Source: Gammaproteobacteria bacterium HGW-Gammaproteobacteria-4 | GTDB lineage: Bacteria; Pseudomonadota; Gammaproteobacteria; Xanthomonadales; Xanthomonadaceae | NCBI GenBank assembly: GCA_002839995.1 | Contig: PGZC01000019.1 | Location: 1-50,458 of the forward strand | Direction: 5' to 3' | DNA: 50,458 nucleotides | Part shown: positions 1 through 10,687 of the stretch, one piece after another | Layout of the letters: every line of letters begins with the position of its first letter | How positions within the stretch are numbered: position 1 is the stretch's first letter | Program-made: the position numbers and the translations under genes | Notes under the pieces: model-generated | What the model was told of the DNA's origin: nothing | What the model saw: only the letters and a program-made list of their open reading frames with translations | Databases searched by the model: none

Positions 1-8
1 GCGTAGCG

Positions 9-260
9 AAGCAATCCAGCGTCTTGATTCTCCGAGTATTTCTGGATTGCCACGTCGCTCCGCTCCTCGCAATGACAGCTTGTTCAGACTTTCCTTAGCC
101 GTGAGGCCGAAGGCCGTGGCGGGAAGCAATCCAGTTCTTTGTTTTTCCGCATATTTCTGGATTGCCGCGTCGCTTCGCTCCTCGCGATGACAGCTTGTTC
201 AGAGCATCATTGACCGAATACTCCGGATAGCCACTTCGCTGCGCTCCTCGCAACGACGAC
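9..260. repeat. Dispersed intergenic repeat, two full copies and one partial
   Basis: Two copies of a ~79-bp unit (about 9-87 and 124-202) plus a partial one (220-260). Each holds GCAATCCAG and its inverse CTGGATTGC (11-19/42-50 and 126-134/157-165), followed by a shared tail of the type CGCTCCTCGCAATGAC and GCTTGTTCAG. A half copy of the GCAATCCAG end recurs at 26098. The short minus-strand reading frame across it (95-304) is a translation of repeat DNA, not a gene. No gene is visible in 1-348. Confidence 0.75.
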
Positions 261-348
261 AAAAATCTTCGCAGCGTGCCGTTCGTGCCCATGAAATTCA
301 TCATGGTTCATGGCTCGATGCGACGGGTGCAGCGTCGGCGCAACGCGA

Positions 349-2124
349 TCAGGCGTCTTCAGTAACCCGCATCACTTCTTCGATGGTGGTTACGCCCGCC
401 ATGGCCTTGATCAGGCCGTCTTCGTACATCGTGCGCATGCCGCATTCGCGGGCAGCCGCTTCGAGATCGCCCATGCCGGCATGTTGCATCACCAGTCGCC
501 GCAGGCGGTCGTTCATCACCAGGAACTCCATGATCGTGGTGCGACCCAGATACCCTGTGGGCGTCAGCGATGAAGGTACCGGCCGATAAAGGTAAATGGT
601 CCCTTCGGGCTGGAAGCGACGTAGCCCGAATTGTTCGATTACTTCGGGCAGGGCTTCGTAACGCTCGGCATGTGTTGGCTCGATCCGGCGAACCAGGCGC
701 TGGGCGAGGATGCCGTTGACCGTGGAGGTCAGCAGATAATCCTCGACGCCCATGTCGAGCAGGCGGGTGATACCGCCGGCGGCATTGTTGGTGTGCAGGG
801 TCGATAACACCAGGTGACCGGTCAACGCCGACTGGATCGCGATCCGTGCGGTTTCCAGATCGCGCATTTCGCCGATCATGATGATGTCGGGGTCTTGGCG
901 CACGATGCTGCGCAGCGCGCCGGAAAAATCCAGGCCGATCTGTGGCTTTACCTGAATCTGGTTGATCCCTTCGATCTGGTATTCCACCGGATCTTCGACC
1001 GTGATGATCTTCACGTCGCTGGTATTGAGCCGCGACATCGCCGTGTACAGGGTCGTGGTCTTGCCTGAACCGGTTGGGCCGGTCACCAGCAGGATGCCGT
1101 GCGGTTGCTCCAGTACCGCGAGAAACTGCGCCATGAACGCGTCGGTGAAACCCAGGCTCTCGAAGTCGAAGACCACGCTTTCACGGTCGAGCAGGCGCAT
1201 CACCACGCTTTCGCCGTGGGCGGTGGGTACCGAGCTCACGCGCAGATCGAGCTCCTTGCCCTGCACCCGCACCATGATGCGGCCATCCTGTGGCAGGCGC
1301 CGCTCGGCGATGTTCAGCCGTGCCATGATCTTGATGCGGGAGATGATTGCCGCGGTCAGGTTGGCGGGTGGGCTCTCGCCTTCTTCGAGCACGCCATCGA
1401 CGCGGTAACGCACTTTGAGGCGATTCTCGAACGGCTCGATATGAATGTCGGAGGCGCGCGACTCCACAGCGCGCTGGATGATCAGGTTGACCAGGCGGAT
1501 GACCGGTGCTTCCGACGCCAGGTCGCGCAGGTGCTCAACGTCCTCTTCGTCGCCGGCACGATCATCGCCCACGCTCTCCACGATTGCGCCCATCGCCGAG
1601 CGGCCACTGCCGTAATAGCGCTCGATCAGATCGGAAATCTCGGAACGCAGTCCGACCTTGACGCGTATCGCGCGCCCGGTGGCAAGCGCCACGGCTTGCG
1701 CGGTGTAGGGGTCCTGAGGCTCGGCGGCCACGATCTCGACCCATCCTTCGCCTTCGCCGATCGGGCAGATTGCGTGCTCCTTGAGGAAGCGCGTGGACAT
1801 CTGGATCGACGCCGGCGGCGCATCGGGGCAGTCGCGCGCGGCGACCAATGGCAAGTCCATCACCTCGCTCACCGCGTCGGCCAGATCGCGCTCCGAGACC
1901 AGGCCAAGACGGCCAAGCAGATGAGTGAGCGAATCGCCCGATTCGGCCAGCAATTTGCGGGCACGGCCCAAATCAGCGTCCTTGAGACGTCCGCGCGCGA
2001 CCAGCGCCGCAGCGACGCGTTCGTCGGCAGACAATGCTTCGGGCAGCGGGCTGACAGTGGAAGTCACGGACAGGGGGGCTTGGTGAACGTCGACCACGCG
2101 TGGCTTCTCCGGCAACGACTGCAA
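349..2124 (-). CDS. gspE: GspE/PilB-family type II secretion ATPase without the tetracysteine motif
   Basis: Hexameric secretion ATPase that would energise pseudopilus assembly at the inner membrane. A MshEN-type N-terminal domain (about residues 25-165) precedes the ATPase core. The Walker A motif GPTGSGKTTT is near residue 349, followed by the Walker B/Asp-box type motif IIMIGEMRD and the His-box STLHTNNA. The C-terminus (YEDGLIKAMAGVTTIEE) is typical of GspE. Odd: in the C-terminal domain, where GspE normally has two CxxC pairs for zinc, the corresponding stretches read RRIEPTH and RPVPSS, with no cysteine. No other type II secretion gene is adjacent; downstream lies only repeat DNA, so the gene is an orphan or the end of a divided cluster. 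The start is a TTG and uncertain. Family assignment is firm; the specific role (T2SS or type IV pilus-like system) is inferred. Confidence 0.88.
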   Translation of the reverse strand: MQSLPEKPRVVDVHQAPLSVTSTVSPLPEALSADERVAAALVARGRLKDADLGRARKLLAESGDSLTHLLGRLGLVSERDLADAVSEVMDLPLVAARDCPDAPPASIQMSTRFLKEHAICPIGEGEGWVEIVAAEPQDPYTAQAVALATGRAIRVKVGLRSEISDLIERYYGSGRSAMGAIVESVGDDRAGDEEDVEHLRDLASEAPVIRLVNLIIQRAVESRASDIHIEPFENRLKVRYRVDGVLEEGESPPANLTAAIISRIKIMARLNIAERRLPQDGRIMVRVQGKELDLRVSSVPTAHGESVVMRLLDRESVVFDFESLGFTDAFMAQFLAVLEQPHGILLVTGPTGSGKTTTLYTAMSRLNTSDVKIITVEDPVEYQIEGINQIQVKPQIGLDFSGALRSIVRQDPDIIMIGEMRDLETARIAIQSALTGHLVLSTLHTNNAAGGITRLLDMGVEDYLLTSTVNGILAQRLVRRIEPTHAERYEALPEVIEQFGLRRFQPEGTIYLYRPVPSSLTPTGYLGRTTIMEFLVMNDRLRRLVMQHAGMGDLEAAARECGMRTMYEDGLIKAMAGVTTIEEVMRVTEDA

Positions 2125-2364
2125 ACGCAGACTTTACCAGTTCAGCCAAGACCCTTGTGATCGCTATCCACACATTCGCCCAGAGGCGAGTGGTGAATGG
2201 CCGCTTGAGTACCGTGCAGACCTTGCTCGACAATTCGGCTGACGCGATCAGCGGCAACGTCTCCAGCCGGCCGTAGCGCGGCGGGCAGTGACGACGGGAC
2301 CGGTAACCGCGCACCCGCATCGGCAACCCGGCGCTGGCGCCTGGCAGCTGCGGCCGCCAGACGG

Positions 2365-5300
2365 CTACCGCGGCGGCGGCACCGGGGCCGGAGCGCGCAT
2401 GATCCGGTTCCAGTCGGGAATCCGTTCCTCCATTACCCGCACCACGTTGTCGGAGACGCGCTGACGCAATGCGTCGTTCGGCACAGCGCGGGCAGCCAGC
2501 ATTGGTGCCCGCGCCGATGCCGCGGGCGGCGCCGTCAGCGGCGCCAGCGTGCCGAGCAACGATCGTGCCGGTGCCACGAACACGTCGGTGGGATTGGGGA
2601 AGTTGCGCAGGTTGCCGTTGTTGGCGGTGACGAAGAACGGAATGAACAGATCTCCGGTGATGACCAGGGTCTGATAGTCGCCGAGGAAATACGAAAGTTG
2701 TGGGCCGACCCGTGGCGCAGTGGTCAGCTCGAAGGGTCCGGTGACATGGTTTTCGTCCCACGCCGCGCCGCTGCGCGAGCGCGCCAGCCAGTAGTCGGCG
2801 GGCAGGTCGCCGAACGCATCGTCGGTGTTGTTGCGCAAGTCGTAGTAGCTTACCGCGAGGGTGCCGTCGGCACCAACGCCTACCGTCGGGGTGAAGGCCG
2901 GCACGTCGAGCGCGGGATTCACCTGTGCGGGCGTCGACCAGCTCAGGCCGCCGTCATGGGATACCGACAGCGCGATGTCGTCGTGGGTGAAATCGCCGAA
3001 ACGCGCATCCTGCCACACCACCGCCAAGGTGCCATCGGAACCCGCCGCGATCTGACCGAGGATGGAGCCATCGCGCACCGTCGCCGAGGTATACGGATCG
3101 CGGGTACCCACCGAGAACATCTGCGCCACCGTGATCGGCGCCGACCACGTCGCACCCTTGTCCAGCGACCGGATCACTCGCAACGAGGCGGTGAAGCTGG
3201 TTCCGGAGGTGCCGTCGAGCTGGGTGAACAGGTCGATCAGGGTGCCATCGGGCAACACGGCGATGACGTTGCCGATGGTCTGGCTGTCGATGCCCGGATC
3301 GTAGATCGCGCGCGCCGTTTCCCAACTGACGCCACCGTCGCTGGTGCGGGCAAAATACGTCGGCCCAGTGTTGGTGGTGGTCAGGCGATCCCAAACCGCG
3401 TACACGAAACGCGCATCGGTGGGGTCGGCGGTCATCGAATTCTTGTCGTTGAAGAAGTTCGCACCGTCATTGATCAACGCGATGGTCGGGCCCCAGCTCA
3501 GGCCGCCGTCCAACGAGCGGCTGGCGACCATGGCGCTGCTCGATCCGGGCTGGAACGTCTGGCCGTTGAACACCAATGCCATCAGATGTGCGGTGCCGTC
3601 GGGCGAAACGCTCACCCAGGGGTCGCTGGCACGCGCGAAGTCGCCGCCATTGCCGGCGTTGCCGCCTCCGCAGCGCGAGAACGGCATGGCCTGCTGTGTC
3701 CAGGTCATGCCACCATCGAACGAAGCCGCGGTCACGATCCCCTGCGCACCCCCGTTGGACCAGCGATCCTGTTGCCAGGCGCCGACCAGATTGCGCAGAT
3801 CGGTCGGGTTGGCGGCCATGTACGGCTCCACCTCGGCGTTCAGATACGACACCCCGACCGCCGGCACGCCATCGCAGCCGGCAACAAACGGCGAGCTCGC
3901 CGAAACCCGGGACACCGGATCGGCCACCGGCAGCGGCTGTGGATCGAGGGAATCGTTGGCATCGGCGCCGCCGCCGACGGTACCGCCGGACAGATTGGTC
4001 AGGAAGCCCTGCGGATCGTTCAGCAGGCTCATCACGCGCACCGGTACGGTGGATGTGACAGTCAACGCCCACTTGCCGCTGCCATCGCCCAGCGAACCGC
4101 TCAGTTCCGCTCGTGCATCGATGCCTTCCAGTTCCCGCGCGCTCAGCGTGATGGCCGCGCCCGCAGCCAGCGTCAACATCACCTCGCCGCCGGGCGCCGG
4201 AGCCCCCGCGTCGTCGCGACCACCGATCCCGATCCGCGCCTCTGTAGCGTTATCGTTGATCAACCGCAGCAGGCTTGTCTGATTGGGGTTTTCTCCGGGG
4301 TTGAAGATCGGTACCTGTACCGACAGGCCGTCGCCAGCGACGGTGTCGTGCATCGCGGTCAGAAAGCCGCCCGGCGTGCGGATGAACGCCATCGGCACCA
4401 GGTCCAGATCGCTCAGCACCTTCAGGTGCCAGTCGCCGGTGCCGGGGCCCAGGCGGCCGCTGAGGCCTTTGCCGACGTTGCCCGATTCCAGGTCGGCAGA
4501 ATTGAGCTGGCGCGATTCGTCCGCCGCCAGGGTCAGGGTGATGGTATCCGTCGACCGCTGTCCGGCATCGTCGATGCCCCAAAGCAGCACCTCGCCCGAA
4601 CGGCTATCGCGATTGATCAGCCGCACGAAGCCCTGCTGTCCCACATTTGCCGCCGCAGGCAGCAACCACACGTTGCGCTCGCCCGGCGCGGTCTGCACCG
4701 GGTTGGGCAGCGAGGACAGATTGGTCAGGTTGCCATTGGGATCGCTGAGCAGACTCTGCGCCGAAATCCGTCCCGTCGCATGCACCCGCAATTGCCACTT
4801 GCCCTCGCCATCGCCGAGCGCGCCGCTCAACCCGAGGCCGGTGTTGCCGTTCTCCAGATCGGTGGCATCCAGCTCGATCGACGACAGGCCCGACAGGCTC
4901 AGGCTCACGATACCCCCTGATGCACCGGCATCGTCGGTACCGCCGATATTCAGATCGACCGCGTCCACTTCCGTATTCACGATGCGCAGCCGGCTGCGCT
5001 GGTTGGGATTGCTGCCCGGATTGAACACCGGCACCCACCAATCGCTGCCGTCGCCGGACACGCGTTCGTGCATCGATGTCAGAAAGCCGTTCGGCGTGCG
5101 GATATAGGCCAGCACCTCCGCGCCCGGATCGGTGTGCAGCACCAGCGTCCAGTTGCCGGGCACGCTGGGCGCGCCCAGGCTGCCGATCAGCCCTTTCGCC
5201 TCGTTGCCCCGCTCCAGGTCCTGCGAGTTCATCTGCAACGCCTGATGCGGCGACAACCCGACACTCACCGTACCGATCGAGCGCGCGCCGTCGGCATCGA

Positions 5301-5592
5301 TGCCCCAGACCGTCACTCCGCCGGCGCTGTCGTTGCGATTGACCAGACGAATGAAACCCTGCTGCTGCGTGTTGTCCGCGCTTGGCACCAGCCACAGATA
5401 GTGGTCGTCCGCCGACAAGGTTTGCGCCAGCGCCGCCAACGGCAGCAGCAGGCCCAGCAGCGCCGTCGGCCATGTCGCTACGGCACCCCGTGGGCGATCA
5501 CAACATGCGGTCTCGGCCGTATCGCTGGCGCATGCACGCGGCGCCACACCAGGGGCACGTAGAAATCCCGTCGATTCGCGTGACCAGCGCAT
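2365..5592 (-). CDS. Large secreted Asp-box (BNR/sialidase-like) beta-propeller protein with N-terminal tandem repeats
   Basis: About 1075 residues. The ATG at 5592 is chosen because GGGGAGAAGG lies just upstream; an ATG at 5616 is also possible. A hydrophobic segment (LLGLLLPLAALAQ, residues ~45-57) after a long basic leader suggests a signal peptide. Residues ~64-545 hold two tandem ~250-residue repeats, each made of two sub-repeats with motifs such as GFIRLVNRND and NPNQRSRLRIVN, and the DLExGN and TPxGFL signatures. Residues ~570-1030 form a propeller-like domain with five Asp boxes (SFDGGMTW, SLDGGLSW, TSDGGVSW, SLDKGATW, SHDGGLSW near 623, 692, 750, 807, 877). Such folds occur in sialidases, other glycosidases and adhesins. 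No sialidase arginine triad could be assigned, so the substrate is unknown. Confidence 0.85.
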   Translation of the reverse strand: MRWSRESTGFLRAPGVAPRACASDTAETACCDRPRGAVATWPTALLGLLLPLAALAQTLSADDHYLWLVPSADNTQQQGFIRLVNRNDSAGGVTVWGIDADGARSIGTVSVGLSPHQALQMNSQDLERGNEAKGLIGSLGAPSVPGNWTLVLHTDPGAEVLAYIRTPNGFLTSMHERVSGDGSDWWVPVFNPGSNPNQRSRLRIVNTEVDAVDLNIGGTDDAGASGGIVSLSLSGLSSIELDATDLENGNTGLGLSGALGDGEGKWQLRVHATGRISAQSLLSDPNGNLTNLSSLPNPVQTAPGERNVWLLPAAANVGQQGFVRLINRDSRSGEVLLWGIDDAGQRSTDTITLTLAADESRQLNSADLESGNVGKGLSGRLGPGTGDWHLKVLSDLDLVPMAFIRTPGGFLTAMHDTVAGDGLSVQVPIFNPGENPNQTSLLRLINDNATEARIGIGGRDDAGAPAPGGEVMLTLAAGAAITLSARELEGIDARAELSGSLGDGSGKWALTVTSTVPVRVMSLLNDPQGFLTNLSGGTVGGGADANDSLDPQPLPVADPVSRVSASSPFVAGCDGVPAVGVSYLNAEVEPYMAANPTDLRNLVGAWQQDRWSNGGAQGIVTAASFDGGMTWTQQAMPFSRCGGGNAGNGGDFARASDPWVSVSPDGTAHLMALVFNGQTFQPGSSSAMVASRSLDGGLSWGPTIALINDGANFFNDKNSMTADPTDARFVYAVWDRLTTTNTGPTYFARTSDGGVSWETARAIYDPGIDSQTIGNVIAVLPDGTLIDLFTQLDGTSGTSFTASLRVIRSLDKGATWSAPITVAQMFSVGTRDPYTSATVRDGSILGQIAAGSDGTLAVVWQDARFGDFTHDDIALSVSHDGGLSWSTPAQVNPALDVPAFTPTVGVGADGTLAVSYYDLRNNTDDAFGDLPADYWLARSRSGAAWDENHVTGPFELTTAPRVGPQLSYFLGDYQTLVITGDLFIPFFVTANNGNLRNFPNPTDVFVAPARSLLGTLAPLTAPPAASARAPMLAARAVPNDALRQRVSDNVVRVMEERIPDWNRIMRAPAPVPPPR

Positions 5593-5685
5593 AGCCTTCT
5601 CCCCGATGCCCGGCATGGTTGCCGCTCAGGCTAACCGAAATCGCCGCGACATTCATGGGCCGATCGGCATCAGGGGCGCACGTCG

Positions 5686-8600
5686 CTATCCCAGCCACAC
5701 CCGCGCGTTGCGGAACAGGCGCAGCCACGGCGAGGCTTCGCCCCAATGGGCGGGGTGCCAGCTCAGTTGCGCGCTGCGGAATACGCGCTCGGGATGCGGC
5801 ATGGCGATGGTGACGCGGCCATCGTCGCTGGTCAGGCCGGTGATGCCGGCAGGCGATCCGTTCGGATTGGCCGGATAGCGCTCGGCGACCTGCCCCCCGC
5901 CGTCGACGAAGCGCAGCGCGATACGTGCGGCTTTTCGCGCGGCGTCATCGGCAAACTCGGCGCGGCCCTCGCCGTGCGCGACCACCACCGGCAGGCGCGA
6001 ACCGGCCATGCCGTTCAAGAACAGCGACGGCGAATCGAGCACTTCCACCAGTGACAGCCGCGCCTCGTATTGTTCCGAGCGATTGCGCACGAAGCGCGGC
6101 CAATGCCGGGCGCCGGGAATCAGGCTCTTGAGTTGGCTCAGCATCTGGCAGCCATTGCACACGCCCAGCGCAAAGGTGTCCGGGTTGGCAAAGAACTGTG
6201 CGAACCGATCGCGCAATTCGCCGTGTTCCAGAATACTGGTCGCCCAGCCGCGACCGGCGCCCAGCACGTCGCCGTAGCTGAAGCCACCGCAGGCGGCCAG
6301 GCCGTTGAAGCCGGAAAGTGCATGGCGGCCGGCGAGCAGGTCGCTCATGTGAACATCCACTGCGATGAACCCGGCACGATCGAATGCCGCAGCCATCTCG
6401 GTTTGTCCGTTGACCCCTTGCTCGCGCAGGATGGCGATGCGCGGCCGCGCGTGTTTTGCAATGTACGGGGCAGCGATGTCGTCGTTGGGATCGAAGCTGA
6501 GCGCCGGTACCAGGCCCGGATCGCGAAACCGCATCCGGGTCGCGCGCTCTTCATCGGCACAGCGCGGGTCGTCGCGGCGTGCGGCCATGGCGTGCGTTAC
6601 CCCCCACCAGGCCGAAAACAGCGCCTGCCAAGTCCACTCGGCCAGCGCCTTGCTGCCATCCATGACGCTGATCTTGGGTGCGCTCAGCGGCCGGCCGATG
6701 CGTTGCGCACATTGGGTCAGGCCGTGATGATCGACCAGATCGGCGAACTCGGCGCGATCGCTGCTGGCGATCTGCACGATGGCGCCCAGCTCTTCGTTGA
6801 ACAGGGTGCGGTACGGGTCGTCGCCCCAGCCGTCGAGGTTCAGCTCCAGGCCGCAGTGCGAGGCAAATGCCATTTCGCACAGCGCGGCAAATGCGCCGCC
6901 ATCGGAACGATCGTGATAGGCCAGGATCAGATCGCGCGAACGCGCCTGCTGGATCAGATCGAAAAAGGCGGCCAATCGCACGGCATCGTCCAGGTCGGGG
7001 CAGGCGCCGCCGAAGGCGTCGTAGCACTGCGCCAGAATGGAGCCGCCCAGGCGCTGTTTGCCGGCGCCCAGGCCAATCAGCCACAGTTCGGTTTCACCGT
7101 CGTCATCCGACGCATCGCGCAGCAGCGGCGAGAGTTGCGAACGTACATCCGCGACCCGCGCAAACGCGCTGACCACCAGCGACAGCGGCGACACGCAGCG
7201 TTGCGTCGTTGCGTCAGCGGCCTGCCACTGCGTCTGCATCGACAACGAATCCTTGCCGACCGGGATGCTCAGCTCAAGCTCAGGGCACAGTTCCATTGCG
7301 ACCGAGTGCACCGCCGCAAACAACAACGCGTCTTCGCCCGGGAAATTGGCCGCTGCCATCCAGTTGGCCGACAGCTTGATCTCGTTGAGCGAAGCGACAG
7401 GCGCGGCAGCCAGATTGGTGATGGCTTCGCCCAATGCCATGCGTGCACTCGCCGCGGCGTCGAGCAAGGCCAGCGGCGCACGCTCGCCCAACGCCATCGC
7501 TTCACCCGCGTGGCCGACAAAATCGCTCAAGGTGATCGCACAGTCGGCGATCGGAACCTGCCATGGCCCGATCATCTGGTCGCGGCTGCACAGGCCACCG
7601 ACGCTGCGGTCGGCGATGGTAATCAGGAAGTTCTTCGCGGCCACGCTCGGGTGCGCGAGAACACGCAGGCCGGCTTCGCTCAGGCCGCCGGCCAAGCCAG
7701 CTTCGGTGTCCAGACGCGGAAAGCGCAACGGCGTGGGTGTTTCGCAATTGCGCTGCAATCGCGGCGCGTTGCCGAACAACAAGTCCATCGGGATGTCGAT
7801 GGCTTTGTTGCGGGACTCGGGGCTGGGGACTGGGGACTCGGGGCTTGAGAATCGGGACTGGAGACTCGGGGATTGATGGGTTTCCCCCGGATCAAGTCCG
7901 GGGTCTACCCATCCTGCGGACTCGGGAAAAGCGGCAGAGCCAGAGCCGACATCAGCATGGCTGGAGAGATCGGCGAGGACGAGTTGCTGTTCGGCGGTGG
8001 CGATTCCGACCACCGCAACCGGGCAGCGCTCGCGCGCGCACAGCGCGAGAAACGCATCGCGTTGCTCGGCGGCAACGCCCAGCACATAACGCTCCTGCGA
8101 CTCGTTGCTCCACAATTGCATCGGCGACAGCGAACGATCGTCGCGCGGAATGCGCGCCAGATCGATCACGCCGCCGACACCGGAATCATGCAGCAACTCG
8201 GGTATGGCGTTGGACAGCCCGCCGGCGCCGACATCGTGAATGCTGCGCACCGGATTTTCGCTACCCAAGGCGACGCAGGCGTCGATCACTTCCTGGCAGC
8301 GCCGCTGCATTTCCGGGTTGTCGCGCTGCACCGAAGCGAAATCCAGCGCTTCATCGCTGTCGCCGGATGCCAGCGACGAGGCGGCACTGCCGCCCAGGCC
8401 AATCAGCATCGCTGGCCCACCCAATACCACCACCGCGTCGCCGGGCCGTAGCGGCAGCTTGGTCACCTGGTTGCGATCGATCGCACCGAGACCGCCGGCG
8501 AGCATGATCGGTTTGTCGTAACCACGCACCAACTCCGGCACGTCGGTGTCGATTTCGAAGCTGCGAAAGTAGCCGGCCAACGCGGGACGGCCGAATTCGT

Positions 8601-9711
8601 TGTTGAATGCCGCAGCTCCCAGCGGGCCGTCGGTCATGATCTCCAGCGCCGAGGCCATCCGCGGATTGAGCGCGCGCGGATGCTCCCAGGGTTGCGCCAA
8701 CTCGGGGATACGCAAATGGCTGACCGAAAACCCGCATAGCCCGGCTTTGGGCTTGCCACCACGACCGGTCGCGCCCTCGTCGCGGATCTCGCCGCCGGCA
8801 CCGGTCGCAGCGCCGGGAAACGGCGCAATCGCGGTGGGGTGATTGTGGGTCTCCACCTTGATCGCAAACGCCGACGGCGTCGTCGGTTCATGACGATAGC
8901 TGCCGCTCGGATCCGGGCGAAAACGCGCGGCGGCGAATCCTTCGATCACCGCCGCGTTGTCGCTGTAGGCGGTCAAGGTGTACTCCGGCGTCTGCGCATG
9001 GGTATGACGGATCATCCGGAACAGCGAGAGCGGCATCGCTTCGCCGTCGATGCTGAACTGCGCGTTGAATATCTTGTGCCGGCAATGCTCCGAATTGGCC
9101 TGCGCGAACATCATCAGTTCGGCGTCGGACGGATCGCGACCCAGCGCGCCATAACGTTGCCGCAGGTAGGCGATTTCTTCCTCGCTCAGTGCCAGGCCCA
9201 GCGCCCGGTTGGCCCGTTCCAGCTCGGCCAGCGCCACGTGCGCCAACGGCCCGGGCTGCGGGCTGTGGAACAATGCGGCTGCGTCGTCGCGGGAAAACAC
9301 CAGCGACTGCGTCATCGGGTCGTACAGTGGCCTCAGCACCGCGCCGCGGCGCGGATCGTCCGCCTTCGGCAGACCCCGCAGGTCGTAGCGCAGGCCGTGT
9401 TCCACCCGCTGCACCGGCAGGCCGGCGCCGCGCAGGATTTCCGTTGCCTTGCTCGCCCACGGCGAGATCGTGCCCAGGCGCGGCAACACGAACACGCTCA
9501 ACGCTTCCTTCGCAAGCGGCTGCTGCGCATCGGTGGCGTCGAGGATGCGTGCCAACGTTGCCGCATCCGGGGTTTGCCCTGGAGCCGGCTCGACGAAATA
9601 ACACAGCCGCGTGTCGATCAGGCGAACGCCGTCGCCGATCGCGTTCAAATGCGTTTGCAAACGTTCGCGCCGAAAAGGCGACAGGGCAATGCTGCCCTCA
9701 AGGGTAATCAT
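5686..9711 (-). CDS. purL: Phosphoribosylformylglycinamidine synthase (FGAM synthetase), large single-chain form
   Basis: Fourth step of purine synthesis: converts FGAR, ATP and glutamine to FGAM in the cytoplasm. The 1341-residue protein has the N-terminal PurS-like domain, linker, duplicated AIRS-type synthetase halves and a C-terminal class I glutamine amidotransferase. The amidotransferase nucleophile is in GVCNGCQ (Cys ~1185), and the conserved HPERVFR end is present. The protein is about 46 residues longer than the E. coli enzyme as I recall it. The excess maps to residues ~597-636, a Ser/Pro/Gly-rich stretch encoded by repeat DNA between the two synthetase halves (separate entry). It is transcribed alone. 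Identity is near certain. Confidence 0.98.
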   Translation of the reverse strand: MITLEGSIALSPFRRERLQTHLNAIGDGVRLIDTRLCYFVEPAPGQTPDAATLARILDATDAQQPLAKEALSVFVLPRLGTISPWASKATEILRGAGLPVQRVEHGLRYDLRGLPKADDPRRGAVLRPLYDPMTQSLVFSRDDAAALFHSPQPGPLAHVALAELERANRALGLALSEEEIAYLRQRYGALGRDPSDAELMMFAQANSEHCRHKIFNAQFSIDGEAMPLSLFRMIRHTHAQTPEYTLTAYSDNAAVIEGFAAARFRPDPSGSYRHEPTTPSAFAIKVETHNHPTAIAPFPGAATGAGGEIRDEGATGRGGKPKAGLCGFSVSHLRIPELAQPWEHPRALNPRMASALEIMTDGPLGAAAFNNEFGRPALAGYFRSFEIDTDVPELVRGYDKPIMLAGGLGAIDRNQVTKLPLRPGDAVVVLGGPAMLIGLGGSAASSLASGDSDEALDFASVQRDNPEMQRRCQEVIDACVALGSENPVRSIHDVGAGGLSNAIPELLHDSGVGGVIDLARIPRDDRSLSPMQLWSNESQERYVLGVAAEQRDAFLALCARERCPVAVVGIATAEQQLVLADLSSHADVGSGSAAFPESAGWVDPGLDPGETHQSPSLQSRFSSPESPVPSPESRNKAIDIPMDLLFGNAPRLQRNCETPTPLRFPRLDTEAGLAGGLSEAGLRVLAHPSVAAKNFLITIADRSVGGLCSRDQMIGPWQVPIADCAITLSDFVGHAGEAMALGERAPLALLDAAASARMALGEAITNLAAAPVASLNEIKLSANWMAAANFPGEDALLFAAVHSVAMELCPELELSIPVGKDSLSMQTQWQAADATTQRCVSPLSLVVSAFARVADVRSQLSPLLRDASDDDGETELWLIGLGAGKQRLGGSILAQCYDAFGGACPDLDDAVRLAAFFDLIQQARSRDLILAYHDRSDGGAFAALCEMAFASHCGLELNLDGWGDDPYRTLFNEELGAIVQIASSDRAEFADLVDHHGLTQCAQRIGRPLSAPKISVMDGSKALAEWTWQALFSAWWGVTHAMAARRDDPRCADEERATRMRFRDPGLVPALSFDPNDDIAAPYIAKHARPRIAILREQGVNGQTEMAAAFDRAGFIAVDVHMSDLLAGRHALSGFNGLAACGGFSYGDVLGAGRGWATSILEHGELRDRFAQFFANPDTFALGVCNGCQMLSQLKSLIPGARHWPRFVRNRSEQYEARLSLVEVLDSPSLFLNGMAGSRLPVVVAHGEGRAEFADDAARKAARIALRFVDGGGQVAERYPANPNGSPAGITGLTSDDGRVTIAMPHPERVFRSAQLSWHPAHWGEASPWLRLFRNARVWLG
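7806..7925 (-). repeat. In-frame repeat insertion inside purL
   Basis: The + strand shows a run of degenerate 6-8-bp units of the type GGGACTCG / GGGACTG / GGGCTTG (7811-7875). It is followed by the palindrome CCCCGGATCAAGTCCGGGG (~7886-7904) inside a longer element ending in CTACCCATCC. Translated on the minus strand it gives a low-complexity stretch including [10 protein letters not shown] and [12 protein letters not shown], then returns to conserved PurL sequence ([10 protein letters not shown]). The reading frame is open throughout. From memory, GGGATTCGGGA-like tracts and GGATCAAGTCCGGGG palindromes are common intergenic repeats in proteobacteria. Confidence 0.8.
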
Positions 9712-9791
9712 CTACGGGGCGAATACTGCCGATGTGGAACCCCGCATGATACCGGATCAACGGCACCCTACGTGCGAACGGCAGCGACCCC

Positions 9792-10526
9792 TTATTTCGC
9801 GGCGGCGAGGTCGTTCAGGCGCTGCAACATCTGTTGCGGCGCCACGTAGCCGCCCAATTGCACGCCGTCCGGGCTGTAGACCGCCGGCGTGCCTTCCACA
9901 CCGACGTCACGGCCGAGCTGATAATCGCGGGCCACCGGATTCTCGCAGTCGGCGCTGGCGAGCGCCGTGCCGCCCTTGGCGTCGGTCAGCGCCTGCTGCC
10001 GGTCCGGCGAGCACCATACCGAAACTGCCTTGGCGAAGGATTCCGAACCGAGCCCGGCGCGTGGGAAGAACAGGTATTTCACGGCAATTCCCAAACGGTT
10101 GTACTCGCCCATCTGCTGATGCAGGCGGCGGCAATATCCGCAATCGATGTCGGTGAATACGGTGACCGTATACTTCGGGTCCTTGGGCGAAAACACGATG
10201 CTTTGGCTGTCTTTCACCGCGTTGAGCATGCCGCGTCGCTGTGCCGCGCGCGCATCCTCGGTAAGGTTTTCGCGCTTGGCCATATCGAGCAGGGTGCCCT
10301 GCAGCAGATATTTGCCGTCGGCCGATACGTAGACCACGGTCAGGCCGCTGAGCACGGCTTCATAAAACCCTGGCATCGGTGCCGGCCGGATCGATTCGAT
10401 CTTCATTTCGCCGGGCACCAGCGTGGTAAGCGCGGCGCGCACCAGCTTTTCTTCCTCGGCGCGATTGGCTGCCAGCACCGGCAGGCTGAACAGGGCGAGT
10501 GCAAGCACAGCAATACGCAACTTCAT
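9792..10526 (-). CDS. dsbC: Periplasmic thiol:disulfide isomerase DsbC
   Basis: Periplasmic disulfide isomerase that rearranges wrong disulfides and is kept reduced by DsbD. The ATG at 10526 is preferred over the in-frame GTG at 10553 because it has CCAAGG at SD distance and directly begins a signal peptide (MKLRIAVLALALFSLPVLA, cleavage before ANR). The N-terminal dimerisation domain is followed by a thioredoxin fold with the active site CGYC (Cys ~129 and ~132). The cis-Pro loop is in the GTPAVYS segment. Length is 244 residues, normal for DsbC. It lies 161 bp downstream of the M28 peptidase on the same strand, so it probably has its own promoter. Confidence 0.95.
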   Translation of the reverse strand: MKLRIAVLALALFSLPVLAANRAEEEKLVRAALTTLVPGEMKIESIRPAPMPGFYEAVLSGLTVVYVSADGKYLLQGTLLDMAKRENLTEDARAAQRRGMLNAVKDSQSIVFSPKDPKYTVTVFTDIDCGYCRRLHQQMGEYNRLGIAVKYLFFPRAGLGSESFAKAVSVWCSPDRQQALTDAKGGTALASADCENPVARDYQLGRDVGVEGTPAVYSPDGVQLGGYVAPQQMLQRLNDLAAAK

Positions 10527-10687
10527 GGCGATACCTTGGGAAATAATTGTCACTCGGGGATGATCCGGGCTGAAGACGATCTGGAAGCCACGACAGCCGT
10601 GTCAGTCATTGACCGGCAAAAGCCTCGCAGGTTCCCGCGATTTTCGCACGAGCCGTGCCGCGAAGCGAATGCAACGCGTCGCCCGGA

